A DNA stretch of 64,000 bases, taken from positions 78,682 through 142,681 of the forward strand of contig NZ_LHPC01000046.1 in NCBI RefSeq assembly GCF_001297125.1. Direction: 5' to 3'. This document shows positions 10,401 through 17,931 of this stretch, piece by piece; positions within the stretch are counted from its first letter, which is position 1, and the number at the start of each line of letters is the position of its first letter. This DNA is from Pseudomonas sp. RIT-PI-q (GTDB lineage: Bacteria; Pseudomonadota; Gammaproteobacteria; Pseudomonadales; Pseudomonadaceae). Below the pieces are notes generated by a model, which searched no databases, was not told the DNA's origin, and saw only the letters and a program-made list of their open reading frames with translations. The position numbers and the translations under genes are program-made.

Positions 10401-10988
10401 TGGTTCTGGCTGGCGAACATCGTCAGCGACGGCACTGCTGAGCCGCTGCCCTACGTGCCATTGATCAACCCGCTGGAGTTGGGCCTGCTGTTCGCGCTGT
10501 TCGGTGTCTACGTATGGTCGCGCAGCGCGGTGACGCAACTGGCGATCCGCAAGGACTACGCCGCGCATGCCACGCAACTGATCGCCGGCGTCTCGCTGTT
10601 CGTGTTCTTCACCGCATTGGTGATGCGCACGGCTCACCATTGGGGCGGCGTGCCGTTCGAACTGGACGCGTTGCTTGAATCGATGCTGGTGCAGGCCGGT
10701 CTGTCGATCGTCTGGACCTTGATGGCGCTGAGTCTGATGATCGGCGGCCATTTGCGCCATCGCCGCGAAGTCTGGTTGATCGGTGCGGCGCTGATCGGCG
10801 TGGTGGTGGCCAAACTGTTCTTTATTGAATTGAGTAACCGTGGCGGCCTCGCCCGGATCGTCTCGTTTATCGGCGTTGGCGTGTTGCTGTTGGTGGTGGG
10901 CTATTTCGCGCCGTTGCCACCCAAGCGTGCCGACGCTGTGCCGGATGCTGAGAAACCGGTGCCGGAAACCGAAGGAGTGTCATCTTGA
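7416..10988 (+). CDS. DUF2339 giant polytopic membrane protein
   Basis: A 1190-residue inner-membrane protein of the DUF2339 family, function unknown. After one N-terminal hydrophobic segment (about 1-25) comes a soluble stretch with a coiled-coil-prone region (about 45-80) and a Pro-rich linker up to about 150. The rest is almost continuous hydrophobic helices, by eye more than 25 segments, ending in a short charged tail. The start at 7416 (MQWMFMLIGLV) has an AGGGAT site upstream and is preferred over the ATG at 7392. Its stop overlaps the TTG start of the DUF3999 gene, so the two are translationally coupled. Family assignment is from overall pattern; no enzymatic motif was recognised. Confidence 0.85.
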   Translation: MQWMFMLIGLVLGWILDESFSDALLGALLGLGIGQAIRIGRLGSQAAEQQRQLQSAQVALGAVEQRLALLEVSGVKAQQASEPVLTPEFLLDEIPVEAPQLIWELPPDLEPISAAATETSRPPPVDAWKPEPVAREPQAPAAPRGPNFIDRAISGARAWLFGGNTVLRVGVVLLFLGLAFLLRYATEGMVVPIELRYAGVAAAALGLLGLGWWLRTRNSHYALMLQGTGIAVLYLTVFAAMRLHPLLDPSAALGLLVAVTVFSAILAITQDALGLAAAAALGGFAAPILTSTGAGNHVALFSYFALLNAGILAIAWFKAWRLLNLIGFVGTFGIGFAWGLRSYAPELLWSTEPFLILFFLMYLAIGLLFTRRKLLEMSDAPQDGSREALLRWSARKGDYVDGTMLFGPPIVGFGLQFALVQHLEFAAAFSALALGMIYMGLARLLMGGRALLLAETCLALGVIFASLAIPLGLDARWTSAAWAVEGAGIFWLGLRQQRPLARAFALLLQLGSALAFLSELRSGESSLLDGAPLGALMLGVALLFSFYQLRKALPEQTSPWERKSLPVLACLGLTFLYLLAPLFFFTHGTAISWALAGLATLFVGLRLQSRTFLFTAFAVQLLGGALFLLRLQGLSTDSGVVFSAGWSGLLSASLIGLALIAGMLLAARDDMVRSDIRLLRGLSVVLLAGLVLINLAVLFVLPWQTASAVWAASGLFIIWLSLYLKQRVSFVFGLLLQVIGGAAFLLAGPDLLGPLASEGLRPLAHSGFWTPLVLGLAAFVGAWRLQLGNHATAFDALSLQRLSEVLLVWGAGWWALAWISEVLRFAPLNLQATLLLAVAALSVALWTLLALRLKWSALGLLCTLLIPAAGLVLVAAWHSRYHPAANFGWLVWAAVFVVHFISLRRLAPMLPARALSTTHVLGCWLLIGVLALELRYGLLLLSEQYNAWRWLGWAILPSLYLVLTAANRTWPWPVSAYSREYRLYAAAPLAVLMLGWFWLANIVSDGTAEPLPYVPLINPLELGLLFALFGVYVWSRSAVTQLAIRKDYAAHATQLIAGVSLFVFFTALVMRTAHHWGGVPFELDALLESMLVQAGLSIVWTLMALSLMIGGHLRHRREVWLIGAALIGVVVAKLFFIELSNRGGLARIVSFIGVGVLLLVVGYFAPLPPKRADAVPDAEKPVPETEGVSS

Positions 10989-12358
10989 GTCAGAAGCTGA
11001 ACCTGAACTGGTTGGGCGCAGTTTTAATGGGTGTGGCGTTGTCGGCTGGCGCCCAGGAAAAACCGGCGGACTTCGCCACGCAAGTGCCGTTAACCGTTAC
11101 CGGCGAAGGCCCGTGGTATCGCCTCGAATTGCCCTTGGCCGTGCAGCTGAATGCGCGCCAGACCGACCTGAGCGACGTGCGCGTGTTCAACGCTGCCGGC
11201 GAGGCTCAAGCTTACGCCCTGGCTCGGGAATCCGCGCAGACCAGCGAAAACCGCACCGTGACTGAGGTGAAATGGTTCCCGCTGTACAACTCGGCAGACG
11301 ACACCGAACGCGCGCCCAGCGTGCGCGTGCAATCGAGCGCCAATGGCACGCTGGTCGAAGTGCAGCCGTCCAGCCAGTTGGAGGCGGGCGAAGAAGTGCT
11401 GCGTGGCTGGTTGCTCGACGCCAGTGGGATAAAGGCACCGTTGCAGCAGTTGATCCTCGACTGGACCAGCGAGCGCGACGGCTTCCAGCGTTTCAGCATC
11501 GAAGCCAGCGATGACTTGCAGAGTTGGCAGTCCTGGGGCGATGGACAGGTGGCGCGGTTGACGTTTGCCGACGAGCGGGTCGAGCAGCACGAAGTCGGCT
11601 TGCCGGGGCAATCGGCGCGCTATTTGCGCTTGCTGTGGAGCACGCCGCAATCGGCGCCGGTGCTGACCTCGGCGCAACTGGAAAGCGCCAGCAGCCGCAG
11701 CCTGCCGCTGCCATTGGTCTGGTCGCAACCGTTGGCCGGCAGCCGGGTGAAGGCCGGTGAGTACACGTGGCAATTGCCGATGGGATTGCACGTCGAACGC
11801 TTGCAGGTCGAGTTGAGTCAGCCCAACAGCCTGGCGCCGGTGACGTTGTCCGGTCGTCGGGAAAGCAGCCTGCCGTGGCAGGCGCTGAGCAGTGGTCTGC
11901 TCTATCGCCTGACCCAAAGTGGCCAGGACGTGGTGCAGAACGAATTGCAGCTGCCGGGGCAAACCGTGCAGCAATTGAAACTGACCGTGGACGAGCGCGG
12001 CGGTGGTCTCGGTGAAGAGGCGCCAACAGTTCGGTTCGCGGTGCGTTCGACGCAATTGGTGTTCCTGGCGCGCGGCGCCGGGCCTTACACGCTGGCGCTG
12101 GGGAGTGCGACGGTGAAGGCGGCGAACCTGCCGTTATCGACGTTGATCCCGGATTACAGCGCTGCAAAATTCGCGACGCTGGGCAAGGCTACGGTTGATG
12201 GTGGGGCGGTTGCCACGCCGGTGTCGACGGTGACAACGGCGGCGACCAATGACACGAACTGGAAGAAATTCGGGTTGTGGGCGGTGTTGTTGCTGAGCGT
12301 TTTGTTCCTGGCGGCGATGGCGTTCAGCCTGTTGCGCAAACCGGCCACTAAATCCTGA
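10985..12358 (+). CDS. DUF3999 periplasmic protein, C-terminally membrane anchored
   Basis: A 457-residue protein coupled to the DUF2339 gene: its TTG start (10985) overlaps that gene's stop and is preceded by GGAG. It has a signal peptide ending near AGAQEKPA (about residue 25), a long periplasmic part, and a C-terminal transmembrane helix (about 428-450) with a short RKPATKS tail. Residues about 160-235 contain FSIEASDDLQSWQSW followed by ARYLRLLW, which resembles the F5/8 type C (discoidin-like) carbohydrate-binding fold. The family assignment DUF3999 fits its usual pairing with DUF2339. The function is unknown; a cell-envelope role is an inference from topology. Confidence 0.82.
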   Translation: MSQKLNLNWLGAVLMGVALSAGAQEKPADFATQVPLTVTGEGPWYRLELPLAVQLNARQTDLSDVRVFNAAGEAQAYALARESAQTSENRTVTEVKWFPLYNSADDTERAPSVRVQSSANGTLVEVQPSSQLEAGEEVLRGWLLDASGIKAPLQQLILDWTSERDGFQRFSIEASDDLQSWQSWGDGQVARLTFADERVEQHEVGLPGQSARYLRLLWSTPQSAPVLTSAQLESASSRSLPLPLVWSQPLAGSRVKAGEYTWQLPMGLHVERLQVELSQPNSLAPVTLSGRRESSLPWQALSSGLLYRLTQSGQDVVQNELQLPGQTVQQLKLTVDERGGGLGEEAPTVRFAVRSTQLVFLARGAGPYTLALGSATVKAANLPLSTLIPDYSAAKFATLGKATVDGGAVATPVSTVTTAATNDTNWKKFGLWAVLLLSVLFLAAMAFSLLRKPATKS

Positions 12359-12380
12359 GAATGGCTGGCGCTGCGCGCCA

Positions 12381-12480
12381 GATCGCGGGCAAGCCCGCTC
12401 CCACAGGGTTTTGCGTTGGGAACAAAATATCTGTCACAACGAGGATTCATTGTGGGAGCGGGCTTGCCCGCGAAGGCGGA
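12381..12480. repeat. REP pair (REPIN), GAGCGGGCTTGCCCGCGA subtype
   Basis: Two inverted copies with a perfect GCGGGC/GCCCGC stem, about 45 bases apart, between the DUF3999 gene and fbp. Confidence 0.92.
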
Positions 12481-12650
12481 TTGTCAGGCAACGAAAATCT
12501 TGAAACTGCCACCTATCCCCCGTCCATTTCGAACTACGCTCATCCCCGCGCATGAACTCTATTGGGCGGATCACGTCTGATAGGAGGAAATGCGCCCCGA
12601 CTCGCGCTAAACTGCGCGGGTTTTTAGCCCCCAATCCACCGGAGCCTTCC

Positions 12651-13661
12651 ATGTCCCGCGTTACCCTGAGTCGCTATTTGATTGAGCAGACCCGTAGCAA
12701 TAACACCCCTGCCGATCTGCGTTTCCTGATCGAAGTGGTGGCGCGTGCTTGCAAAGAGATCAACCACGCCGTGTCCAAAGGTGCCCTCGGTGGTGTTCTG
12801 GGCAGCATGGGCACAGAAAACGTTCAAGGTGAAGTGCAGAAGAAACTCGACGTGATCTCCAACGAGATCCTGCTCGAAGCCAACGAATGGGGCGGTCACC
12901 TGGCCGGCATGGCGTCCGAAGAAATGGACAACGCCTACCAAATCCCGGGCAAATACCCGAAAGGCGCGTACCTGCTGGTTTTCGACCCGCTGGACGGTTC
13001 GTCGAACATCGACATCAACGCCCCGGTCGGTACGATCTTCTCGGTACTGCGTTGCCCGAACGAATACCTGAGCCAGAACGAGCCCTTGAACGAAAAGGCC
13101 TTCCTGCAGCCAGGCACCGAGCAAGTGGCGGCCGGTTACGCGATCTACGGTCCACAGACCATGTTGATCCTGACCCTGGGCGATGGCGTGAAAGGCTTTA
13201 CCCTGGACCGTGAAATGGGCAGCTTCGTGCTGACTCACGAAGACATCAAGATCCCGGAAGCCACCCAGGAATTCGCGATCAACGCATCCAACCAGCGTCA
13301 CTGGGAAGCGCCGGTACAGCGCTACGTCGGCGAATTGCTGGCGGGCGAAGAAGGCCCGCTGAAAAAGAACTACAACATGCGCTGGGTTGCCGCAATGGTC
13401 GCGGACGTGCACCGCATCCTGACCCGTGGTGGTCTGTTCATGTACCCACGCGACAGCCGCGAGCCGTCCAAGCCGGGCAAGCTGCGTCTGATGTACGAAG
13501 CCAACCCGATGTCGTTCCTGGTTGAACAGGCCGGCGGTGCTTCCACCGATGGCCATCAGCGCATCCTCGACATCAAGCCTGACGGCTTGCACCAGCGTGT
13601 CGCGGTGTTCCTCGGTTCGAAAGAAGAAGTTGAACGCGTCACGGCTTACCACAAGGAATAA
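12651..13661 (+). CDS. fbp: Fructose-1,6-bisphosphatase class 1
   Basis: Hydrolyses fructose 1,6-bisphosphate to fructose 6-phosphate for gluconeogenesis, essential in pseudomonads growing on organic acids and amino acids. The 336-residue protein carries the metal-binding signature DPLDGSSNIDIN (about 110-121), the upstream SNEILLEANEWGGHLAG region, and the C-terminal KLRLMYEANPMSFLVEQAGG segment that binds substrate. The frame is open from 12552, but MSRVTLSRYLIEQ at 12651, preceded by GGAG, is the family start. It is followed after 3 bases by the DUF924 gene, probably co-transcribed. Confidence 0.96.
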   Translation: MSRVTLSRYLIEQTRSNNTPADLRFLIEVVARACKEINHAVSKGALGGVLGSMGTENVQGEVQKKLDVISNEILLEANEWGGHLAGMASEEMDNAYQIPGKYPKGAYLLVFDPLDGSSNIDINAPVGTIFSVLRCPNEYLSQNEPLNEKAFLQPGTEQVAAGYAIYGPQTMLILTLGDGVKGFTLDREMGSFVLTHEDIKIPEATQEFAINASNQRHWEAPVQRYVGELLAGEEGPLKKNYNMRWVAAMVADVHRILTRGGLFMYPRDSREPSKPGKLRLMYEANPMSFLVEQAGGASTDGHQRILDIKPDGLHQRVAVFLGSKEEVERVTAYHKE

Positions 13662-13664
13662 ACC

Positions 13665-14267
13665 ATGACCGCGCCCTGGCAGCCGTTACTCGATTGGTGG
13701 TTCGGTTCAGCCGAAGCACCGAAGGATGTAGCGGCTGACAAGGGCAAGTTGTGGTTCGGCAAGCGCGACAGCCAGGACCTCGAAGCGCAGACGCGTTTCG
13801 GGGACTGGGTCGAGCAGGCACTGGCCGGCGGATTGACCGAGTGGGCGCAACGCCCCGAAGGTTGGCTGGCCCTGGTGCTGCTACTCGACCAAATCCCGCG
13901 AATGATCTTTCGCGACTCCCCCAAATCCTTTGCAGGCGATCTCCGGGCCCAGGCGCTGGTGGCGCAAGGCATCGCTGCGGATTTCGATCGGCAGTTACAG
14001 CCTATTCAGCGCGTGTTCATCTACCTGGTGTTTGAGCATTGCGAGAATCTGGCGGTGCAGAACGAGGCGGTTTCCCGCTACATCGACCTGGTGGCACAAC
14101 AGCCGGAAACGGATCAAGCGCTGTTCACCGATTACCTGAATTACGCCGAGAAGCATCAGAAAGTGATCGCGCAGTTTGGGCGGTTTCCGCATAGGAATGC
14201 GGTGCTGGGGCGGGAGTCTACGGCTGAGGAAATGGAGTTTTTGAGTAAGCCGGGTTCACGTTTCTAA
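13665..14267 (+). CDS. DUF924 family protein
   Basis: A 200-residue cytoplasmic protein of the DUF924 family, predicted all-helical (TPR-like), with no known reaction. Characteristic segments are LLDWWFGSAEAPK at the N-terminus, a LLLDQIPRMIFRDSPKSFAGD block (about 70-90) and a FPHRNAVLGRESTAEEMEFL ending. It starts 3 bases after fbp stops and so lies in the same transcript. It has no signal peptide. The family call is firm; the function is not known. Confidence 0.88.
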   Translation: MTAPWQPLLDWWFGSAEAPKDVAADKGKLWFGKRDSQDLEAQTRFGDWVEQALAGGLTEWAQRPEGWLALVLLLDQIPRMIFRDSPKSFAGDLRAQALVAQGIAADFDRQLQPIQRVFIYLVFEHCENLAVQNEAVSRYIDLVAQQPETDQALFTDYLNYAEKHQKVIAQFGRFPHRNAVLGRESTAEEMEFLSKPGSRF

Positions 14268-14278
14268 ACCTTTTCAAC

Positions 14279-14375
14279 TCACGGATTCCCTTGAAGCAGT
14301 CGCTTCATCAGAAGCGTAGGCAGATTTTTTCGCGTGTCGGCAATGATGTGGAAGAATAACCACCTTCAAACTCAT
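14279..14375 (-). pseudogene. RelE/ParE-type toxin remnant with internal deletion
   Basis: The minus strand starts with MSLKVVILP, the normal beginning of a RelE/ParE-family toxin. Within ten codons it jumps, one base out of frame, to HIIADTRKNLPTLLMKRLLQ, which resembles the normal C-terminus of the same family, and then stops. The central part (about 60 residues) is missing. Its ATG overlaps the stop of the antitoxin remnant in the usual ATGA manner, so the original operon order is preserved. The product cannot be active. Confidence 0.7.
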
Positions 14376-14542
14376 TGACGGTCAGCCTTGTCCAGTTCTG
14401 CGAAGACATCTTCGGCATCCTGAAACTTGCCCTCTTCAATCTCGCGATGACCCATCGCCAAGAGTTTCAGAAGGGCCATCGTGTCTTCCTGCTCTTCAAA
14501 GCTTTTCACATCCATGACTACGAGCTTTGCTTCAGCCGACCA
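14372..14542 (-). pseudogene. Phd/YefM-type antitoxin remnant, N-terminus lost
   Basis: The C-terminal half of an antitoxin is recognisable: EAKLVVMDVKSFEEQEDTMA, then LLKLLAMGHREIEEGKFQDA and a final EDVFAELDKADRQ, typical of Phd/YefM partners of RelE toxins. The DNA-binding N-terminal half (about 40 residues) is absent. The reading frame runs upstream into a REP palindrome, so the apparent start in that repeat is not genuine. The remaining piece is the toxin-neutralising end only. It overlaps the toxin remnant by ATGA. Confidence 0.72.
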
Positions 14543-14589
14543 ACGTGTCTCGTAGGCAGGTTTTAGATTTTTGTTGCGTTTGATGCCGT

Positions 14590-14685
14590 CTTCGCGGGCA
14601 AGCCCGCTCCCACAGGTTTTTCTGTCGTGTACAAAATTTGTGTCCGCCAAAAATCATTGTGGGAGCGGGCTTGCCCGCGATGAGG
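14590..14685. repeat. REP pair (REPIN), GAGCGGGCTTGCCCGCGA subtype
   Basis: Two inverted copies about 45 bases apart, immediately upstream of the broken antitoxin and close to the end of the chemoreceptor gene. It sits where the missing antitoxin N-terminus would have been. Confidence 0.92.
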
Positions 14686-14697
14686 CCAGATCAGTCG

Positions 14698-16590
14698 CTA
14701 GATCCTGAAACTACCGACCAACTGCTTCAACCGCGCCGCCTGCTGTTCAAGGTCAGCGCACGCGCGCAAGGTCGATTGCAAGTTCTCCACACCTTCCTGG
14801 TTCAGCGTGTTGATCTCGGTGATGTCGACGTTGATCGACTCCACCACAGCGGTCTGTTCTTCAGTCGCCGTCGCCACGGATTGGTTCATGCCGTCGATCT
14901 CGCCGATACGCTGGGTCACGCTGCCCAGGCGTTCACCGGCCTGGTTGGCGATGCCGACGCTGCTTTCGCTCTGGCGCTGGCTGTCGGTCATGGTGCTGAC
15001 CGCTTCGCGGGCGCCGACTTGCAGTTCCTCGATCATCTTCTGCACTTGCTGCGCCGAATCCTGGGTGCGGTGGGCGAGGTTGCGCACCTCGTCCGCGACC
15101 ACGGCAAAACCACGTCCGGCTTCACCAGCGCGGGCGGCTTCAATCGCGGCGTTGAGGGCCAACAGGTTGGTCTGCTGCGAGATGCTGGTGATCACTTCCA
15201 GAATCTGCCCGATGTTGACGGTGTTGCTATTGAGCGTCTCGATGTTGCCGCACGAATCGCTGATCTTCGCCGAGAGCTGCTGCATCGCAGCGATGGTTTT
15301 ATCCACCACGTGCTGACCGTCTTCGGCCAAGGCTCTGGCATCGCTGGAATGCTGGGAGGCGAGGGCTGCGTTCTGGGCGATTTCCTGGGCGGCGGCGCCC
15401 AGTTCGTTGATCGCTGCGGCCACGCTGCTGGTGCGCGAGGCTTGCTGGTCGGAGTTGAACATCGACGAGTTCGACGCCGCCACTACCCGCAAGGCGACTT
15501 CGTTGACCTGGCCGGTGGCCGAGGCCACTTCGGTAATCGACGTATGAATGCGTTCCACAAAACGGTTGAACGAGGTGCCCAGGGCGCCGAATTCGTCGTG
15601 GCCGTGAATGGTCAGGCGTTTGGTCAGGTCACCTTCGCCTTCGGCGATGTCGTGCATGGCGCGGCCCATGGTCAGCAGCGGCTGCATCAGGAAACTGATC
15701 AACATGCCCAGCAGCGCAATGATGATCACCACGGCGATGACCATGGCGATGATCGCCGAAGTGCGGAATTCGCTGAGCATCGAGAACGCGGTGTCCTGAT
15801 CGAGCACCAGCGCCACATACCAGTCCGCCGACGGCACGCCGTTGACGTGGGTGAAGGAGATGAACTGGCTCTTGCCGTCGATCTCGACCTCTTTCATGCC
15901 CGGGCTGACTTTAGGCGCACCGTTGGGGTAGGCGTCGGCCAGGCTCTTGAGCACCAGTTTGCTGTCCGGGTGGATCAGGATTTTGCCGTCGGCGCTGACG
16001 ATAAACGCGTGGCCATGACCGCCGAAATTCAGCGAGTTGATGATCGCGCTGACGCTGGACAGGTCGATGTCTGCGCCGGCAACGCCGATCATCTGGCTCT
16101 CGTGCTTGACCGGTGTGGCCACGGTGATCACCAGTTTGCCCGACGAAGCGGCGATGTACGGTTCGGTGACGATGGTCTGTTGCGCGCTGTTGGCCGCCTT
16201 GTACCAGCCACGGGCGCGTGGGTCGTAGTCGGCGGCGCGATTGCCGGCCGGGATCGAGAACATCACGCCGTCGGTGCCACCGAAGTAGCTCAACTGGAAG
16301 TTGCTGGTGTAGGCCGGCAGGTCGATCGCGCGTTTCAGGCTGGCCTGGGCGCTGCCGTCCACGGCGATCTGCTGGGACAGCGATTGCAGCAACTGGATGC
16401 GGCTTTCCAGCCAGGTCTGGATGTTGCTGGTGGTCAGGCTGCCGAGTTCCTGCATCGACGATTCGGTACTGCTGCGCAGGGTCTGGCGCTGGCGGTAGTC
16501 GTTGAACAGGATGAAACAAGCGAACGCAACGGCCACCACGAGGGCAGCAGCCGACAAGATCTTGTGGCTGAACTTCATGTTTCTGGTCAT
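14698..16590 (-). CDS. Methyl-accepting chemotaxis protein, dCache amino-acid type (PctA-like)
   Basis: A 630-residue transmembrane chemoreceptor. It has an N-terminal helix (about 8-30), a periplasmic dCache_1 sensor (about 35-275), a second helix (about 280-300), HAMP, and the cytoplasmic signalling hairpin with EAARAGEAGRGFAVVADEVR. The sensor holds YDPRARGWYKAA and, further on, EPYIAAS and GVAGADID, matching the Tyr/Arg/Trp-Tyr/Tyr/Asp pattern of amino-acid-binding dCache domains and resembling PctA/B/C of P. aeruginosa. The start at 16590 (MTRNMKFSHKIL) aligns with PctA; the frame is open further upstream into a REP. The C-terminus lacks a methyltransferase-tethering pentapeptide. The exact ligand is not deducible. 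Confidence 0.9.
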   Translation of the reverse strand: MTRNMKFSHKILSAAALVVAVAFACFILFNDYRQRQTLRSSTESSMQELGSLTTSNIQTWLESRIQLLQSLSQQIAVDGSAQASLKRAIDLPAYTSNFQLSYFGGTDGVMFSIPAGNRAADYDPRARGWYKAANSAQQTIVTEPYIAASSGKLVITVATPVKHESQMIGVAGADIDLSSVSAIINSLNFGGHGHAFIVSADGKILIHPDSKLVLKSLADAYPNGAPKVSPGMKEVEIDGKSQFISFTHVNGVPSADWYVALVLDQDTAFSMLSEFRTSAIIAMVIAVVIIIALLGMLISFLMQPLLTMGRAMHDIAEGEGDLTKRLTIHGHDEFGALGTSFNRFVERIHTSITEVASATGQVNEVALRVVAASNSSMFNSDQQASRTSSVAAAINELGAAAQEIAQNAALASQHSSDARALAEDGQHVVDKTIAAMQQLSAKISDSCGNIETLNSNTVNIGQILEVITSISQQTNLLALNAAIEAARAGEAGRGFAVVADEVRNLAHRTQDSAQQVQKMIEELQVGAREAVSTMTDSQRQSESSVGIANQAGERLGSVTQRIGEIDGMNQSVATATEEQTAVVESINVDITEINTLNQEGVENLQSTLRACADLEQQAARLKQLVGSFRI

Positions 16591-16646
16591 TAAATGAGCT
16601 ACCGCGGGAGGGGACTGGTCGAACTTTGTGATTATTGCAGGGGCTA

Positions 16647-16748
16647 CTGTAGGAGCGAGCTTGCTCGCGATGGGCTTCAACGATAACGCGTGCTTACTGA
16701 GTGCACGCGATGACCTGAGGACCATCGCGAGCAAGCTCGCTCCTACAA
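16647..16748. repeat. REP pair (REPIN), GAGCGAGCTTGCTCGCGA subtype
   Basis: Inverted copies with the GCGAGC/GCTCGC stem, about 45 bases apart, upstream of the chemoreceptor gene. Confidence 0.92.
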
Positions 16749-16960
16749 GGACCTATGTCGACAGGTCAGCGCCAAAGATTAGGCGTCTTTTGCGAAAAAC
16801 GACGAAATACCCAACAGCGAAAGAAAGTGGCTGATTTTTCGGCAAAAGGCAGACGAGCGGCCAAACAAATAGCCGGGCTGGCAGGGAACCAGACAGGGGT
16901 TTTCTCTTCTAAGCTTCTGCTTGGCAGACATGCCATTCCCCTTCGCCCAGGAGCTACACC
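16749..16960. other. Intergenic stretch without recognised gene
   Basis: Together with the REP pair this fills the gap between the chemoreceptor and the lipoprotein gene. It is more AT-rich than its surroundings and probably holds promoters for both sides. The only definite element is the ribosome site CAGGAGC just before 16961. Confidence 0.5.
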
Positions 16961-17215
16961 ATGTCGCTGCGATCTATCGCCCTGCTTTCGTTCTGCGTGT
17001 TGTTGGCTGCGTGCAGCAAGGTCAATCAGGAAAATTATTCCAAGCTGTCGACCGGCATGCCCAAGGCCGAGGTAGAAACCTTGCTGGGCAAACCTGCCGA
17101 CTGCTCGGGCGCGCTCGGCATGTCCAGTTGCACCTGGGGCGACAAGAACAGCTTTATCAGCGTGCAGTACGCCGGTGACAAAGTGCTGATGTTTTCCGGC
17201 CAAGGCCTGAAGTAA
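16961..17215 (+). CDS. Small BamE-like lipoprotein, function unknown
   Basis: An 84-residue lipoprotein with signal sequence and lipobox LLAACSK (Cys about residue 19). The mature part has the helix-strand pattern NYSKLSTGMPKAEVETLLGKP seen in small BamE/SmpA-like proteins, then two cysteines (SGALGMSSCTWGDK and PADCSG) that could form a disulfide, and a final beta pair. The start has CAGGAGC at proper distance. The lipocalin gene follows 31 bases later on the same strand, so a joint transcript is likely. Function unknown. Confidence 0.8.
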   Translation: MSLRSIALLSFCVLLAACSKVNQENYSKLSTGMPKAEVETLLGKPADCSGALGMSSCTWGDKNSFISVQYAGDKVLMFSGQGLK

Positions 17216-17246
17216 ACCGGGGCTATGCGCCCACGGGAGAAAAACA

Positions 17247-17816
17247 ATGAAGCGGTTATTGATCCTACTTTTTGCCAGCCTGGTATTGGCCGGCTGTGCC
17301 ACTTCTGGCAACGATCCGTTGGCGCCCAAGACCGTCAACAGCGTCAATCTCAAAAAGTACCAAGGAACCTGGTACGAATTGGCCCGTCTGCCGATGTATT
17401 TCCAGCGCAACTGCGCGCAATCCGAAGCCCATTACACCCTCTTGCCTGACGGTAACGTGGCGGTATTGAACCGTTGCCTGACGCCGCAGTGGCAATGGGA
17501 AGAGGCCAAGGGCACGGCTTATCCACAAGTGCCGGGCAAGTCCGACAAACTGTGGGTCGAGTTCGATACCTGGTTCTCACGATTGCTGCCGGGCGTGTCG
17601 AAGGGGGAATACTGGGTGTTGTACGTCAGCGACGACTACAAGACCGCCATCGTTGGCGACCCGAGCCGCAAGTACCTGTGGCTGCTGTCACGGACCCCGA
17701 CGGTCAATGGCGTCGTGCGCGAGGAATTGCTGAGCAAGGCGCGCCAGCAAGGCTACGACACCACGCGACTGATCTGGCGCGCGTCCGATACGCAGATGGC
17801 CAAGACCTCGAACTAA
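17247..17816 (+). CDS. blc: Outer-membrane lipocalin Blc
   Basis: A 189-residue bacterial lipocalin, anchored by a lipid at Cys in LVLAGCATS (about residue 17). The first lipocalin motif is YQGTWYELARLPMYFQRNCA (about 37-56), followed by the NRCLT strand, and the third motif appears around YLWLLSRTP. Blc proteins bind fatty acids or lysophospholipids at the inner face of the outer membrane and are linked to envelope stress. An AG-rich ribosome site (GGGAGAAAA) precedes the ATG. The Asp-Tyr-Lys-Thr-Ala strand (about 128-133) matches the second motif. Confidence 0.92.
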   Translation: MKRLLILLFASLVLAGCATSGNDPLAPKTVNSVNLKKYQGTWYELARLPMYFQRNCAQSEAHYTLLPDGNVAVLNRCLTPQWQWEEAKGTAYPQVPGKSDKLWVEFDTWFSRLLPGVSKGEYWVLYVSDDYKTAIVGDPSRKYLWLLSRTPTVNGVVREELLSKARQQGYDTTRLIWRASDTQMAKTSN

Positions 17817-17831
17817 AGGCATATACAAACC

Positions 17832-17924
17832 CGTAGGAGCTGGCTTGCCAGCGAAGAGGCCTTCAAATTCAACGATGATGTTGATTGAGAGGCCGCCTTC
17901 GCTGGCAAGCCAGCTCCTACAGAG
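17832..17924. repeat. REP pair (REPIN), GAGCTGGCTTGCCAGCGA subtype
   Basis: Inverted copies with the GCTGGC/GCCAGC stem between the convergent blc and hutF genes. Confidence 0.92.
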
Positions 17925-17931
17925 GTTGGCG

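Noticed and set aside
14372..14650. A 92-codon minus-strand frame starting inside a REP element
   Set aside because: Its first 22 or so residues are only the translation of the repeat; just the last 55 residues are antitoxin-like, so it is treated as a remnant.
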